Of a DNA stretch of 64,000 bases, positions 32,448 through 41,896 are shown one piece after another. Below the pieces are notes generated by a model. It saw only the letters and a list, made by a program, of their open reading frames with translations. It was not told the DNA's origin and ran no database searches. Numbering within the stretch: the stretch's first letter is position 1; each line of letters opens with the position of its first letter. Origin of the DNA: Saprospiraceae bacterium (GTDB lineage Bacteria; Bacteroidota; Bacteroidia; Chitinophagales; Saprospiraceae); contig JANQPA010000041.1 in assembly GCA_028285545.1 (NCBI GenBank), positions 81,287 to 145,286 of the forward strand, in the 5' to 3' direction. The position numbers and the translations under genes are program-made.

Positions 32448-34472
32448 TTATTTTTTATGAATATCCACTACTGGAAATTGTGAAATCCGAAGCGTTGTAC
32501 ATCCATAAGGGATGAGTTCTATAGACTCTTCTTTCGTCCCTAAATCTCTATGTGGCCAGGGTGATTCCGGTATTTTTCCAGTACTGCCATTATATTCTTT
32601 CCAGAAAGGAATTTTTTTCCCTTTGGTAATGATTTTTAAAGGTGCATTTTGAAGATTCCAAGGCATATCTGCTTGAATCCCGGTTCGGATCACTTGAAAA
32701 TCTTTTTGATTTAATGTTTTTTTGGAAATACCATAGTTCCACGGGGATTTGGGCCATACTTCAAAAAAAGAATCTTTCCAGTCCTCTGTTTTTACCTCTC
32801 TCCACTCCTCCTCAATTTTAAGGGCATACAGAAGTGGACCTTTTTCAACTGCAACAGATTTTTCAAACCATCTGCTTAGCCTGACTTCAGAGGGTAATTC
32901 AAGTACTACAACATCATTTTTCTTCCAGGTACGGCTAATCCTAATAATGGAAGAGGTCGCATTTGTTGGATAGACGGTACCATTTATACTTAGCTGTGGA
33001 TTTTTACACCATTCTGGTACTCGTAAATGGAAGGAAAAATCACTTTCTTTTTCAGGGTTTATCTCAAAAGTAATTTGATCATCAAAAGGATAGTTGGTCT
33101 TTTCTTCTATAGTTACCTTGACTCCATCAGCCACTATAATTTCTGCAGAGGAAGGGGCGTAGACTAGTGCTGCCATGCCATTATCACTTGTGGCGTAGAA
33201 GAGGTTTTGTACAAATTTGGGCCAACCCTGATGCATATTGGACACACAACAAGGATAACCAGTTGTAATGCCAAAAAGAGTACTGCTCCCCGCATACTCA
33301 CAATTAAAATTTCGATACTCATGACTTACCTTTATTTGATTGGCTTGCTGAAAATATTGCTTCCGGGTAAAATCATCATTGTGTTGGGTAGGCAGCACAT
33401 TAAAAGCAATCCGCTCCAAATAATCAGCATAATAAGTGTTTCCTGTAATGGGCAACATGCTTTCAAAAGAATACATAATTTCAACAGCAGAACAAAATTC
33501 AGAGCCTTGGATGGGATCATTACCATGCAAAGATTCATCGCCACCATACATTCCATTGGCAAAACCGTGAACATTTTTCAGTGATTCCAAACCTAGATAG
33601 GGGGCATTTAAATGGATGGAATCTTTGCTTTGTTGGTAATATATGACAGGCTCTTTCAAGCCTTGTGCTATATTGACACAATGGATATCAGTATATGGGT
33701 TGGTTTTTCTAATGGCATCACCACTTAAAACATCCGTCCAGTTATAGGTTTGTTCATGAATCAACTCAGCCAGTTCCAACAGGTATTTTTCTTTAGTTAT
33801 ATTATACAGCCAATAGACAATTTGTAGGTTATCTCCCCCCCTTCTTCCAGCCCAATAGGTCCAATGGGCTAAAGGGAAAGTGGGCAATTTTTCTAATTGA
33901 TATTTAAAATATCTGGACATCAAAGTCAGGACTCTTTGATCCTCTGTAGCAGTATAATATTGTTGTAAGGCTTTAAGCATTACCATTTTGGGCCACCAAT
34001 CTTCACTTATTTTCTGCTGAGTTCCTTTGATGATTTTGGTTCCTTCTTTATAGGGATAGGGGCCAAAATATCCGTTTTCTCTTTGGTTATTAATACTCCA
34101 ATTGATCCATTTATCTAGCTTGGCCTGAAGTTCTTCATCCTCCAGTTGATAAGCCAGAGGAGTAAGTCCGTCTATCCAATAGGGTCCTCGTTCCCAACTA
34201 TCGCCAATCCCTCCCAGCCAGCCATTATCCGGGCCACATACTAATTGGTAGATGCTATCCAAGTTTCCGGTTAAACCATCTCTTTGCAATTCCAGCATTT
34301 TCTTAAGCCATCCAGAGGGTTTGATTTTTCCTAAGGGAAGAGCAGTATAAGGTTGTGCTAAAAGAGGTGCCTGGTTGGTAATATAATGGCTATTTCTTGA
34401 CTGACTAAAACCATTGTAAGACAGAAAAATTAATACCAGATTTAGAATCACAAAATTTATTCTTTGCATCAT
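32448..34472 (-). CDS. DUF1680/GH127-like glycosidase A
   Basis: A 674-aa exported enzyme (signal peptide FLSYNGFSQ). The (alpha/alpha)6 barrel carries WLGGIGDSWERGPYWIDGL and WSINNQRENGYFGP. The zinc/catalytic set expected for GH127-type enzymes is present: Glu325 and Cys327 (GSEFCSAVEIM) and the pair Cys408-Cys409 (GYPCCVSNMHQGWPKF). In the characterised Bifidobacterium enzyme one of the paired Cys is the nucleophile that removes beta-L-arabinofuranose. C-terminal beta-domains end in SIELIPYGCTTLRISQFPVV. It is a close paralogue of the enzyme at 38163 but distant from that at 45203, so its sugar specificity may differ. Head of a three-gene unit with sulfatase 1 and the epimerase. Confidence 0.85.
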   Translation of the reverse strand: MMQRINFVILNLVLIFLSYNGFSQSRNSHYITNQAPLLAQPYTALPLGKIKPSGWLKKMLELQRDGLTGNLDSIYQLVCGPDNGWLGGIGDSWERGPYWIDGLTPLAYQLEDEELQAKLDKWINWSINNQRENGYFGPYPYKEGTKIIKGTQQKISEDWWPKMVMLKALQQYYTATEDQRVLTLMSRYFKYQLEKLPTFPLAHWTYWAGRRGGDNLQIVYWLYNITKEKYLLELAELIHEQTYNWTDVLSGDAIRKTNPYTDIHCVNIAQGLKEPVIYYQQSKDSIHLNAPYLGLESLKNVHGFANGMYGGDESLHGNDPIQGSEFCSAVEIMYSFESMLPITGNTYYADYLERIAFNVLPTQHNDDFTRKQYFQQANQIKVSHEYRNFNCEYAGSSTLFGITTGYPCCVSNMHQGWPKFVQNLFYATSDNGMAALVYAPSSAEIIVADGVKVTIEEKTNYPFDDQITFEINPEKESDFSFHLRVPEWCKNPQLSINGTVYPTNATSSIIRISRTWKKNDVVVLELPSEVRLSRWFEKSVAVEKGPLLYALKIEEEWREVKTEDWKDSFFEVWPKSPWNYGISKKTLNQKDFQVIRTGIQADMPWNLQNAPLKIITKGKKIPFWKEYNGSTGKIPESPWPHRDLGTKEESIELIPYGCTTLRISQFPVVDIHKK

Positions 34473-34719
34473 TTATTAGAGTTCAATTATTGACAGCGAT
34501 AAGACCTGTTTTAAAAATTCACCTTAAAATTAAGTCTGCTGTTTTCTATAAAATTGACCATATGTTTAAAATACTTTACAGTATGTTGATCAATATATCA
34601 AACCACTTCTAATCATTTGAAAACCAAAACAGAATACCATAATTTACAAACAATTGACCACATTTTTACAGGTCTGTAAGTATGGAAGAACAGGTTTTCT
34701 TTTTTCACAAATAAAAAAT
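34473..34719. promoter_or_regulatory. Divergent promoter region between glycosidase A and sulfatase 2
   Basis: 247 bp of AT-rich sequence with a short dyad ATACT-TTAC-AGTAT (34569-34582) near the middle. It must drive both directions, but no promoter consensus can be assigned with confidence. Confidence 0.35.
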
Positions 34720-36444
34720 ATGACACCTATTAAACTTTCAAAATTTATACTTCCTTTAGCACTAAGTGTTTTTCTTTTTTGGGGTTGTACTCCAGAAAAA
34801 AAAGATCAAAAGCCCAATATCCTAATCATATTAGCCGATGACCTGGGCTATTCGGATTTAGGATGTTATGGGAGCGAAATTCAAACACCCAATATAGATG
34901 CACTTGCCAATAATGGAGTTCGATTTACTCAATTTTACAATTCGGCACGATGTTGTCCTAGCAGGGCCTCCTTATTAACAGGGCTATTTCCACACCAAAC
35001 GGGCATAGGATCATTTGTTGGTCCAGATAGAGGGGTGCCTGGTTATGCTGGCAAACTCACTTCAAATACAGTTACCCTCGCAGAAGTATTAAAAGAAAGT
35101 GGATACCGTACTTTCGGTTCAGGAAAATGGCATGTCAACTACCCTGGTCCCACCGACAGAGGGTTTGAAAGATTTTATGGCTTTCTTGAAGATTATGGTA
35201 TAGATAGCTGGGAACCTAAATGGATGAAACTCTATCCTGAAGGATCAAAAGAAAGAACTTACAACGAAGGAGAATTTTTTGCTACAGATGCTATCACAGA
35301 TTATGCACTAGATTTTCTTGATTCTGCAAAAACAACGCCTGATCAACCCTTTCTCCTGTATTTATCTTATCAGGCCGTTCATTTTCCAGTACAAGCGCCT
35401 TTAAAAGATATTGAAAAATACAAGGACACCTATCTGGTAGGATGGGATAAAATTAGAGAGCAGCGCCTGGAAAGAATGAAAAAGTTGGGCGTTGTTCCCG
35501 AAGATATTGTCTTATCCGAAAGAAGTGAGATTCCCATTCCTCGCATTGCCGAACGCAATAATGTTCCTGGTGATGGTATTCATAACCCTCCCTGGGATAT
35601 TCTGGATGCTGACAGACAGGCAGATTTAGCTCGAAGAATGGCAGTATATGCAGCAATGCTTGATAATATGGATCAAAATATTGGCCGGGTTATCCAATAT
35701 CTGGAGGAGGAAGGGAAACTAGACAATACTCTTATTTTATTCATGAGTGATAATGGCTCTTGTGCTGAATGGGATCCATTTGGCTTCCAATATCCGAATT
35801 ATGATGACCGTGTTGCCGGGGGTACTCCTAGGCATCCGAATGTATTGCATAAAGGAGATACCCTCGAATTATTAGGTGGACCTGATGGACCTTTGTTCAG
35901 TATTGGTTCTGGATGGGCTAATGTGGGTAATACCCCTTTTAGTTTGTACAAACAATATGTTCATGAAGGTGGAATTAGCTCTCCGCTTATCATTCACTGG
36001 CCGAAAAAGATTAAGGAATCCAAACTTTTTACGGATCGATATGCTCATTTTGTGGATGTCATGGCCACCTGTGTGGAAGCAGCAGAGGCTTCCTATCCTG
36101 AGATATATGGCAATAATAAAATTACTCCTATGGAGGGCACCAGCTTATTTAACATACTGGAAGGCAATACAGACCCAGAACGCCTGCTTACTTTTGAACA
36201 CTCTGGAAATCCAGCTATCAGAGTGGGCGACTGGAAGCTGGTCACGCATAAAGGACCCGTTTTCCAAGAAACGGAATTTGCTGAGGAAGCCAGCTTTCAG
36301 CTCTATAACATTAAAGAGGATCGCTCCGAAACCAATGATCTGGCTGAAAAATATCCCGATAAGGTGGAAGAATTGAAGGAGGCCATGTATAAAGAATTTC
36401 AACGAACCCAGGTTTTTCCAAGGCCACAGAGGAGGAGAAGGTAA
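34720..36444 (+). CDS. Sulfatase 2 (S1 family, arylsulfatase-like lipoprotein)
   Basis: A 574-aa sulfatase from ATG 34720, chosen because it gives a proper lipoprotein signal (LALSVFLFWGCTPEKK, Cys23); a TTG 22 codons upstream is unlikely. Metal-binding ILADDLGYSDLGCYG, formylglycine motif CCPSR with Cys78, SGKWHVN, and MSDNGSCAEWDPFG. The product would be a periplasmic or surface lipoprotein removing sulfate esters. It is the only gene of the locus on the plus strand, convergent with sulfatase 3 across a perfect hairpin that includes its own stop codon. High similarity to sulfatases 3-5 suggests local duplication. Confidence 0.92.
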   Translation: MTPIKLSKFILPLALSVFLFWGCTPEKKDQKPNILIILADDLGYSDLGCYGSEIQTPNIDALANNGVRFTQFYNSARCCPSRASLLTGLFPHQTGIGSFVGPDRGVPGYAGKLTSNTVTLAEVLKESGYRTFGSGKWHVNYPGPTDRGFERFYGFLEDYGIDSWEPKWMKLYPEGSKERTYNEGEFFATDAITDYALDFLDSAKTTPDQPFLLYLSYQAVHFPVQAPLKDIEKYKDTYLVGWDKIREQRLERMKKLGVVPEDIVLSERSEIPIPRIAERNNVPGDGIHNPPWDILDADRQADLARRMAVYAAMLDNMDQNIGRVIQYLEEEGKLDNTLILFMSDNGSCAEWDPFGFQYPNYDDRVAGGTPRHPNVLHKGDTLELLGGPDGPLFSIGSGWANVGNTPFSLYKQYVHEGGISSPLIIHWPKKIKESKLFTDRYAHFVDVMATCVEAAEASYPEIYGNNKITPMEGTSLFNILEGNTDPERLLTFEHSGNPAIRVGDWKLVTHKGPVFQETEFAEEASFQLYNIKEDRSETNDLAEKYPDKVEELKEAMYKEFQRTQVFPRPQRRRR

Positions 36445-36484
36445 TATTAGAGAGGCTGTCGAATTCGACAGCCTCTCTAATATT
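36443..36484. terminator. Perfect 42-bp palindrome, bidirectional terminator
   Basis: The 21-nt arms match without mismatch and meet at GAATTC (36461-36466). The arm core is AGAGAGGCTGTCGAA. The palindrome overlaps the last two bases of the TAA stop of sulfatase 2 (36442-36444) and ends directly before the stop of sulfatase 3 (36485), so it serves both convergent genes. On the plus strand a T-rich run follows. Confidence 0.9.
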
Positions 36485-38134
36485 TTATTTTTTCCTCCGC
36501 AAAGCATTGACCGTATCAATGGGCAAAACATTATTTCTTTGAGCCCAATTTTCCCATACTCTGGCAAGCGAATCTTTTAGAAGAGGTTTTTGGGTAGCAA
36601 AATTTAAAGTTTCTGTTCGATCTTTTTGGTGATCATACAGTTCCCAATCTTTTTCGCCTTGTTGTACCAGCTTCCAATGATTGTCTGAAATAATGGCTTT
36701 ATTTCCTATATGTTCCACATAATAATAAGGTCTGACAAGCTCAGCGTCCTCTTGAATGGTAGGTAAAAGATTTAAACCTGCCAATGGATAAATTTTGTTT
36801 CCCTTATATGTTTTTGGATAACCAGCTCCTGATGCAGCCATAATTGTTGGCAGGATATCAATGATTCCAGATACTTGATGTCTAAGCTGAGCTTTTGCGG
36901 TCAAACCATTAGGCCAGTGTACGATAAATGGACTAGAGATACCACCCTCATATGTACCACTTTTGTTGCCTAAAAAAGGTGTATTACTGTAGCGGGCCCA
37001 GTTGGGGCCATAACTGAAATAGGTATCCGGAGGTCCGGCCATCCTGCTTCCATCATTAGAATAGTCAATGACTTTTCCGGTTCGGGTTACCTTGGGGCCA
37101 TATCTTGCGGCCCAAGGATTCGGGCCGCCCCAGGTTTCTGCACAGCCTCCATTATCTGATAAAAAAAAGATCAGAGTGTTTTCCAGTTGATTTTCATCTT
37201 CCAGTTGTTGGAGGACTCTGCCAATCCCCTGATCCATACAATCAACCATTGCAGCATAAACCTCCATTCTATTTATTTCCCAATCTTTTTGAGGGCTATC
37301 TTCCCATTTGGGAGAATTACTTTTATCACTTACTATATCCCATTCCTCATCAGTCAAACCCAGGCTTTTCATCCTTTCTAGTTTTTCCTTGCGAAGTACA
37401 TCCCAGCCTTTATCAAATCGACCTTTGTATTTAGCAATATCTTTCGGTTTGGCATGCATAGGCCAGTGAGGAGCTGTGTAGGCCAAATACATAAAAAAGG
37501 GCTGTTCTTTTTGATTTTGGAAATGCTTATTTATGTACAGAGAGGCCGTGTCACTGATGGCATCCGTATAATAAAAGCCTTCTGGTGAGGAAGTAGTCAT
37601 TTTATTTCCGTGGTAAAGCATCCTTGGGTCAAAATAACTTCCAGCTCCATAAATGGTGCCAAAAAAGCGGTCAAAACCGCGTTGTAGTGGCCAATCACTC
37701 TTATTTTGTCCATCCTGAGCATGGGTGAGATGCCATTTACCTACTACGTAGCTTGCATATCCAGCTGGCCGAAGTACCTCTCCAATCGTGACACACTGCT
37801 CATTTAGTTCTCCAATATATCCTGGCCTTCCAATCTGAACCCCTTGCGTGGACCCCATCCCAGTTTGATGAGGATGAAGGCCGGTCATTAAAGAAGCTCG
37901 GCTAGGGCAGCATCTGGCTGTATTATAAAAACGGGTAAATTTTAATCCATTCTCTGCTAGTCGATCCAGGTTGGGAGTTTCAATATCCCCACCATAACAT
38001 CCTATATCCGAATAGCCCAAATCATCTGCAAGAATCAGGAGGATATTGGGTTGGGAAGATGTTTGTTCTGTCACCTTAGAGCATGAAAATAGACTTAACC
38101 CAAGTACGGCTATATGATAGACTGAAAGTTTCAT
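36485..38134 (-). CDS. Sulfatase 3 (S1 family, arylsulfatase-like lipoprotein)
   Basis: A 549-aa sulfatase with lipoprotein signal (LGLSLFSCSK, Cys18). ILADDLGYSDIGCYGGD for metal binding; Cys75 in ARCCPSRASLMTG is the residue converted to formylglycine; VVGKWHLTHAQDG and FLSDNGGCAETWGGPNPW follow. The C-terminal part WELYDHQKDRTETLNFA is a usual sulfatase subdomain. It lies 28 bp downstream of glycosidase B and is probably co-transcribed with it. Close in sequence to sulfatases 2, 4 and 5; positional specificity not predictable. Confidence 0.92.
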   Translation of the reverse strand: MKLSVYHIAVLGLSLFSCSKVTEQTSSQPNILLILADDLGYSDIGCYGGDIETPNLDRLAENGLKFTRFYNTARCCPSRASLMTGLHPHQTGMGSTQGVQIGRPGYIGELNEQCVTIGEVLRPAGYASYVVGKWHLTHAQDGQNKSDWPLQRGFDRFFGTIYGAGSYFDPRMLYHGNKMTTSSPEGFYYTDAISDTASLYINKHFQNQKEQPFFMYLAYTAPHWPMHAKPKDIAKYKGRFDKGWDVLRKEKLERMKSLGLTDEEWDIVSDKSNSPKWEDSPQKDWEINRMEVYAAMVDCMDQGIGRVLQQLEDENQLENTLIFFLSDNGGCAETWGGPNPWAARYGPKVTRTGKVIDYSNDGSRMAGPPDTYFSYGPNWARYSNTPFLGNKSGTYEGGISSPFIVHWPNGLTAKAQLRHQVSGIIDILPTIMAASGAGYPKTYKGNKIYPLAGLNLLPTIQEDAELVRPYYYVEHIGNKAIISDNHWKLVQQGEKDWELYDHQKDRTETLNFATQKPLLKDSLARVWENWAQRNNVLPIDTVNALRRKK

Positions 38135-38162
38135 ATTTTGAATTTAAAATAGAGCGAACTTG

Positions 38163-40190
38163 CTATTTTTTTGGCGGGATCCTGATTAGTGGAAATTGAG
38201 ATATACGCAAAGTGGTGCAGCCATAGGGAACGAGGGTTATTCTTTCGCTCTGATCTGCTGAATTTACCCCAAAAACTGTTCTCACAGGAATCATTCCTAC
38301 CGAGTTGTTATAAAGTTGCCAGGAAGGAATTTTAGCCCCCTTGGTTTCAATTATGACTGGGGCATTTTGAAGATTCCAGGGCATACTGGCTACTGGTCCA
38401 TTTTCTTTGACCTTAAAAAAATCGCCTTTCAGTTGATTCATAAACAGGCCATAATTCCAATCACTTTTGGGTTCTACTTCAAGAAAAGAATGCTTCCAAG
38501 GGGCTTTTCTAACTTCTCTCCATTTTTCTTCAATTTTCAGAGCATAAACAAGGGGCCCTCGTTCCACCCCTCTGGAATTTTGGGCCCATTCAGAGATTCT
38601 AATTTTCATTGGAAAATGAAGTTCTATCTCATCTCCTTTTTTCCAAAAGCGATCGATAACAACAATTTTATCCTTTTCATCAAAAGTCCATAATTTACCA
38701 GCCACCTTGATCTGCGGATTTTCACACCATCCTGGTATCCGTAAGTGTAGCGGAAATTTTACTATTTTATCTGTTTCATAACTAATCTGGATTTTATCTC
38801 GAAATGGATAATCGGTTTTTTGAACCAATTTTACAACCTCCCCTTTACCAACGGTAGCCCTCACTTCCGAAGCTCCATAAACCAGGGCTGCCAGGCCATT
38901 GTCAGCAGTAGCATACCATAGATTTTGGACAAATTTTGGCCACCCTTGATGCATATTTGTAGTGCAACAAGGATATCCGGTTAATAGCCCATAAACTATT
39001 CGCCCTTTTTCATCATTAAAAAAATTCCTTTTCACATCTGTTACTAAAACCTGATTGGCTTGTTGGAAGTATTGTCTTCGCATAAATTGATCATCATGCT
39101 GGGTTGGTAAAACATTGAAGGCTATTTTTTCTAAATAATCAGCATAGTATACATCACCGGTAATGGGCAGGATGTTTTCAAAAGAATACATCATTTCCAC
39201 TGCAGAACACAATTCAGAACCTTGGGTCGGATCATTTCCATGAAGGCGTTCATCGCCACCATACATGCCGCTAACTACTCCATGAGCTTGTTTTAAAGAG
39301 GATAAACCTTTTTTTACCGCTTCTAGATACCTGCCCTCAGGATGACGTTGATAATAAATAACAGGTTGTTTAAGTCCCTGCGCAACATTTACACAGTGAA
39401 GGTGAGGAAGTGGATTGAGGCTTGCGATTTGAGTCCCAGAATAGACCTGGGTCCAATTATAAGTTTGTTCAAATAAAATTTCTGCCAGCTCAAGGAGGTA
39501 TTTTTCCCGCGTAATATTATAAAGCCAGTACACAAGGGCCAGATTATCGCCTCCTCTACGATTAGCCCAATAGGACCAATGACCAAGAGGAAATTCATGC
39601 AATTTTCCCAATTGATATCGGAAATATTTATCCATAAGAGCAATTACTCGCTTGTCCTGGGTGGCGGAATAGTATTGTTGTAAAACCTTAAGCATAACCA
39701 TCTTAGGCCACCAATCTTCTCTTTTGTCCTGTTGGATGCCAGGTATTTTAATATAGCCGTCGGGCAAGGGTTGAGGGCCAAAATAGCCATCCTCCCTTTG
39801 GTTATTAATGCTCCATTCAATCCATTTTTGGGCTTTGGCCTTCAGGTGTTCATCATCTAGAATATAAGCCAATGGAACCAGGCCGTCCAGCCAGTAGGGA
39901 CCTCGCTCCCAACCATCGCCAGTACCTCCTAACCAACCATTATTAGAGCCACAAACTACCTCATAAATACTATCCAAGTTGCCTGTTAAGCCTTCTTTCT
40001 GTATTTCCAACATCTCTAATAACCAGCCCTTGGGTTTGATACTTCCTAAGGAAAGGGCTGTATAAGGTTGAGAAACTAAAGGAGATTGATTTGTGATGTA
40101 ATAATCGTTTCTTTTTTCTTCTTTTTGGCAAAAAACAGCCAGGCACTGGAATACCAGTAAAAACAATAGCGAGATTTTTTTCATTTTCAT
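38163..40190 (-). CDS. DUF1680/GH127-like glycosidase B
   Basis: A 675-aa exported enzyme. The frame runs open to 40286, but ATG 40190 is preferred: it gives a proper signal peptide (MKMKKISLLFLLVFQCLAVF) and avoids overlap with the upstream sulfatase, which ends 7 bp earlier. Catalytic features equal those of glycosidase A: LGGTGDGWERGPYWLDGLVP, GSELCSAVEMM (Glu, Cys) and GYPCCTTNMHQGWPKFVQNL (Cys pair). The shared order of residues shows that the two arose by duplication, each next to its own sulfatase. A periplasmic exo-acting role on L-arabinose or a related sugar is inferred. Confidence 0.86.
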   Translation of the reverse strand: MKMKKISLLFLLVFQCLAVFCQKEEKRNDYYITNQSPLVSQPYTALSLGSIKPKGWLLEMLEIQKEGLTGNLDSIYEVVCGSNNGWLGGTGDGWERGPYWLDGLVPLAYILDDEHLKAKAQKWIEWSINNQREDGYFGPQPLPDGYIKIPGIQQDKREDWWPKMVMLKVLQQYYSATQDKRVIALMDKYFRYQLGKLHEFPLGHWSYWANRRGGDNLALVYWLYNITREKYLLELAEILFEQTYNWTQVYSGTQIASLNPLPHLHCVNVAQGLKQPVIYYQRHPEGRYLEAVKKGLSSLKQAHGVVSGMYGGDERLHGNDPTQGSELCSAVEMMYSFENILPITGDVYYADYLEKIAFNVLPTQHDDQFMRRQYFQQANQVLVTDVKRNFFNDEKGRIVYGLLTGYPCCTTNMHQGWPKFVQNLWYATADNGLAALVYGASEVRATVGKGEVVKLVQKTDYPFRDKIQISYETDKIVKFPLHLRIPGWCENPQIKVAGKLWTFDEKDKIVVIDRFWKKGDEIELHFPMKIRISEWAQNSRGVERGPLVYALKIEEKWREVRKAPWKHSFLEVEPKSDWNYGLFMNQLKGDFFKVKENGPVASMPWNLQNAPVIIETKGAKIPSWQLYNNSVGMIPVRTVFGVNSADQSERITLVPYGCTTLRISQFPLIRIPPKK

Positions 40191-40197
40191 TTGGCTT

Positions 40198-41844
40198 TTA
40201 CTTATCAACGGGATTAGGAACGGAGTTTTCCCGGTCCGGAACGGGCCAGGCTTTGGTTTCATAGGCCATTTGAGTCCACTGCCCAATCATTTCTGAACGG
40301 ATTTCGGGAAATTGTTTAGACAAATTATTGGTTTCCGTTCGATCTTTTTCCATATCAAATAGTTCCCATGACAAAGCATCCGCAGGGTTAATCGTTACAA
40401 TTTTCCATTTTCCTTTTCTTAAAGCCGCATGGCCTTCATGTTCCCAAAAGAGTAATTCGTGGCTTTTCCCTTTTTTTCCAGAAAAATTATCTACCAGGCT
40501 CAACCCTCTAAGCTTTTTGGTTTTAATGCCGCTTCGTTCTTCTGGATAAGTCCCTCCAGCCAATTCAATACAGGTGGCCATTACGTCCACTAAATGGCCT
40601 GGTTTGTGATCTAATGAACCAGGATTTTTAATGCCGGAAGGCCAGTGGGCAATCAAAGGAGTAGAGATTCCCCCTTCATGAGCAAATTTTTTGTATTTCT
40701 GGAATGGAGCATTACTGGTTAAGGCCCAGGCCATGCCCTGACTTGCCCCTGCTCTTCCTGAATTATTCCTCCATTCCTGATAATTCCAGCGTGTATTCTT
40801 TTCCCATTGATAACCAAACCAGTTTCGTTCTGGCTCGGCAGAACAACCATTATCAGAGAGAAATAGAATTAAGGTGTTCTCTAATTCATTTTTCTGTTCT
40901 AAATATTCCACCATTCGCCCTATATTTTGATCCATGATTTCGATCTGTGCAGCATAAATGGCCCGACGGAACCTGGTATCTAGTTGGGCCGAATCACTTA
41001 GTTCTTCCCAATCTGGAGTGACCGGATCAGGTAATTGCCAATCAGTATTAAGGAGGCCTATCTCCTGCATTTTTTGATTTTTCGCTCTTCGGAGGGCTTC
41101 ATATCCCTCTGAATAATCGTTCAAATATTTTTCTATAACCTCATCATGAGCTTCCAAAGGCCAGTGGGGAGCATTATAAGCTACATATTGAAAAAAGGGT
41201 TGGCCGGAATCTAAGGCCTCGCCCATAAACTGAATGGCTTTATCCGTAAAAGCATCCGTAGTATACCATTCACCCTTGGTCTCAGGTTCATATTCTTTGG
41301 GAGTACGAGTAGCAGGGATCACAATTTCCCCATTTTCGAAGATTTCACAATTTTGTAAAATATTAAAGTAACTATCTACCCAATGATGAATGCCATAAAA
41401 TCGTTGGAAGCCTCGATTTTCTGGCCAGGATTTTCTTACTGCTCCCGAGTGCCATTTACCAGCCATGGCGGTAAAGTAACCCGCATCAGATAAAACCTCG
41501 GGAATGGTCACACAGGAGTCATTCAAAATTCCGATATAGCCAGGTCCATTGTTTCGGTGAGTCATATGACCGATTCCACTCTCGTGAGGATAAACGCCAG
41601 TCATTAAGCTAGCACGAGTGGGGCAACAACGAGCCGCATTATAAAATTGAGTAAATCTTAGACCGTTTTCTGCCAGGCGATCCAAATGGGGGGTATTAAT
41701 CTCACCCCCATAACATCCAATATCAGAATAGCCCATATCATCTGCCATAATTAAAAGTATGTTAGGAGAGGTGGCTTTAGGAGATTTACTACAGGAAGAA
41801 AGGAACAATATTATCAAAAAAGAAAGTAGAATTATTTTTTGCAT
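40198..41844 (-). CDS. Sulfatase 4 (S1 family, arylsulfatase-like lipoprotein)
   Basis: A 548-aa sulfatase, lipoprotein signal LIILFLSSCSK with Cys18. Metal-binding IMADDMGYSDIGCYGGE; the formylglycine Cys73 lies in ARCCPTRASLMTG (Thr rather than Ser at the fourth motif position); AGKWHSG and FLSDNGCSAEPERNWFG follow. C-terminal WELFDMEKDRTETNNL. It lies between sulfatase 5 (52 bp) and glycosidase B (7 bp) in one minus-strand transcript. Confidence 0.92.
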   Translation of the reverse strand: MQKIILLSFLIILFLSSCSKSPKATSPNILLIMADDMGYSDIGCYGGEINTPHLDRLAENGLRFTQFYNAARCCPTRASLMTGVYPHESGIGHMTHRNNGPGYIGILNDSCVTIPEVLSDAGYFTAMAGKWHSGAVRKSWPENRGFQRFYGIHHWVDSYFNILQNCEIFENGEIVIPATRTPKEYEPETKGEWYTTDAFTDKAIQFMGEALDSGQPFFQYVAYNAPHWPLEAHDEVIEKYLNDYSEGYEALRRAKNQKMQEIGLLNTDWQLPDPVTPDWEELSDSAQLDTRFRRAIYAAQIEIMDQNIGRMVEYLEQKNELENTLILFLSDNGCSAEPERNWFGYQWEKNTRWNYQEWRNNSGRAGASQGMAWALTSNAPFQKYKKFAHEGGISTPLIAHWPSGIKNPGSLDHKPGHLVDVMATCIELAGGTYPEERSGIKTKKLRGLSLVDNFSGKKGKSHELLFWEHEGHAALRKGKWKIVTINPADALSWELFDMEKDRTETNNLSKQFPEIRSEMIGQWTQMAYETKAWPVPDRENSVPNPVDK

Positions 41845-41896
41845 TACTTGGATGTTTAATTGTCAATTTTACTATTCTATCAGAAGAGCAATAGTA

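Noticed and set aside
33207..33584. 125-codon plus-strand ORF
   Set aside because: Antisense shadow of glycosidase A; no domain or start context.
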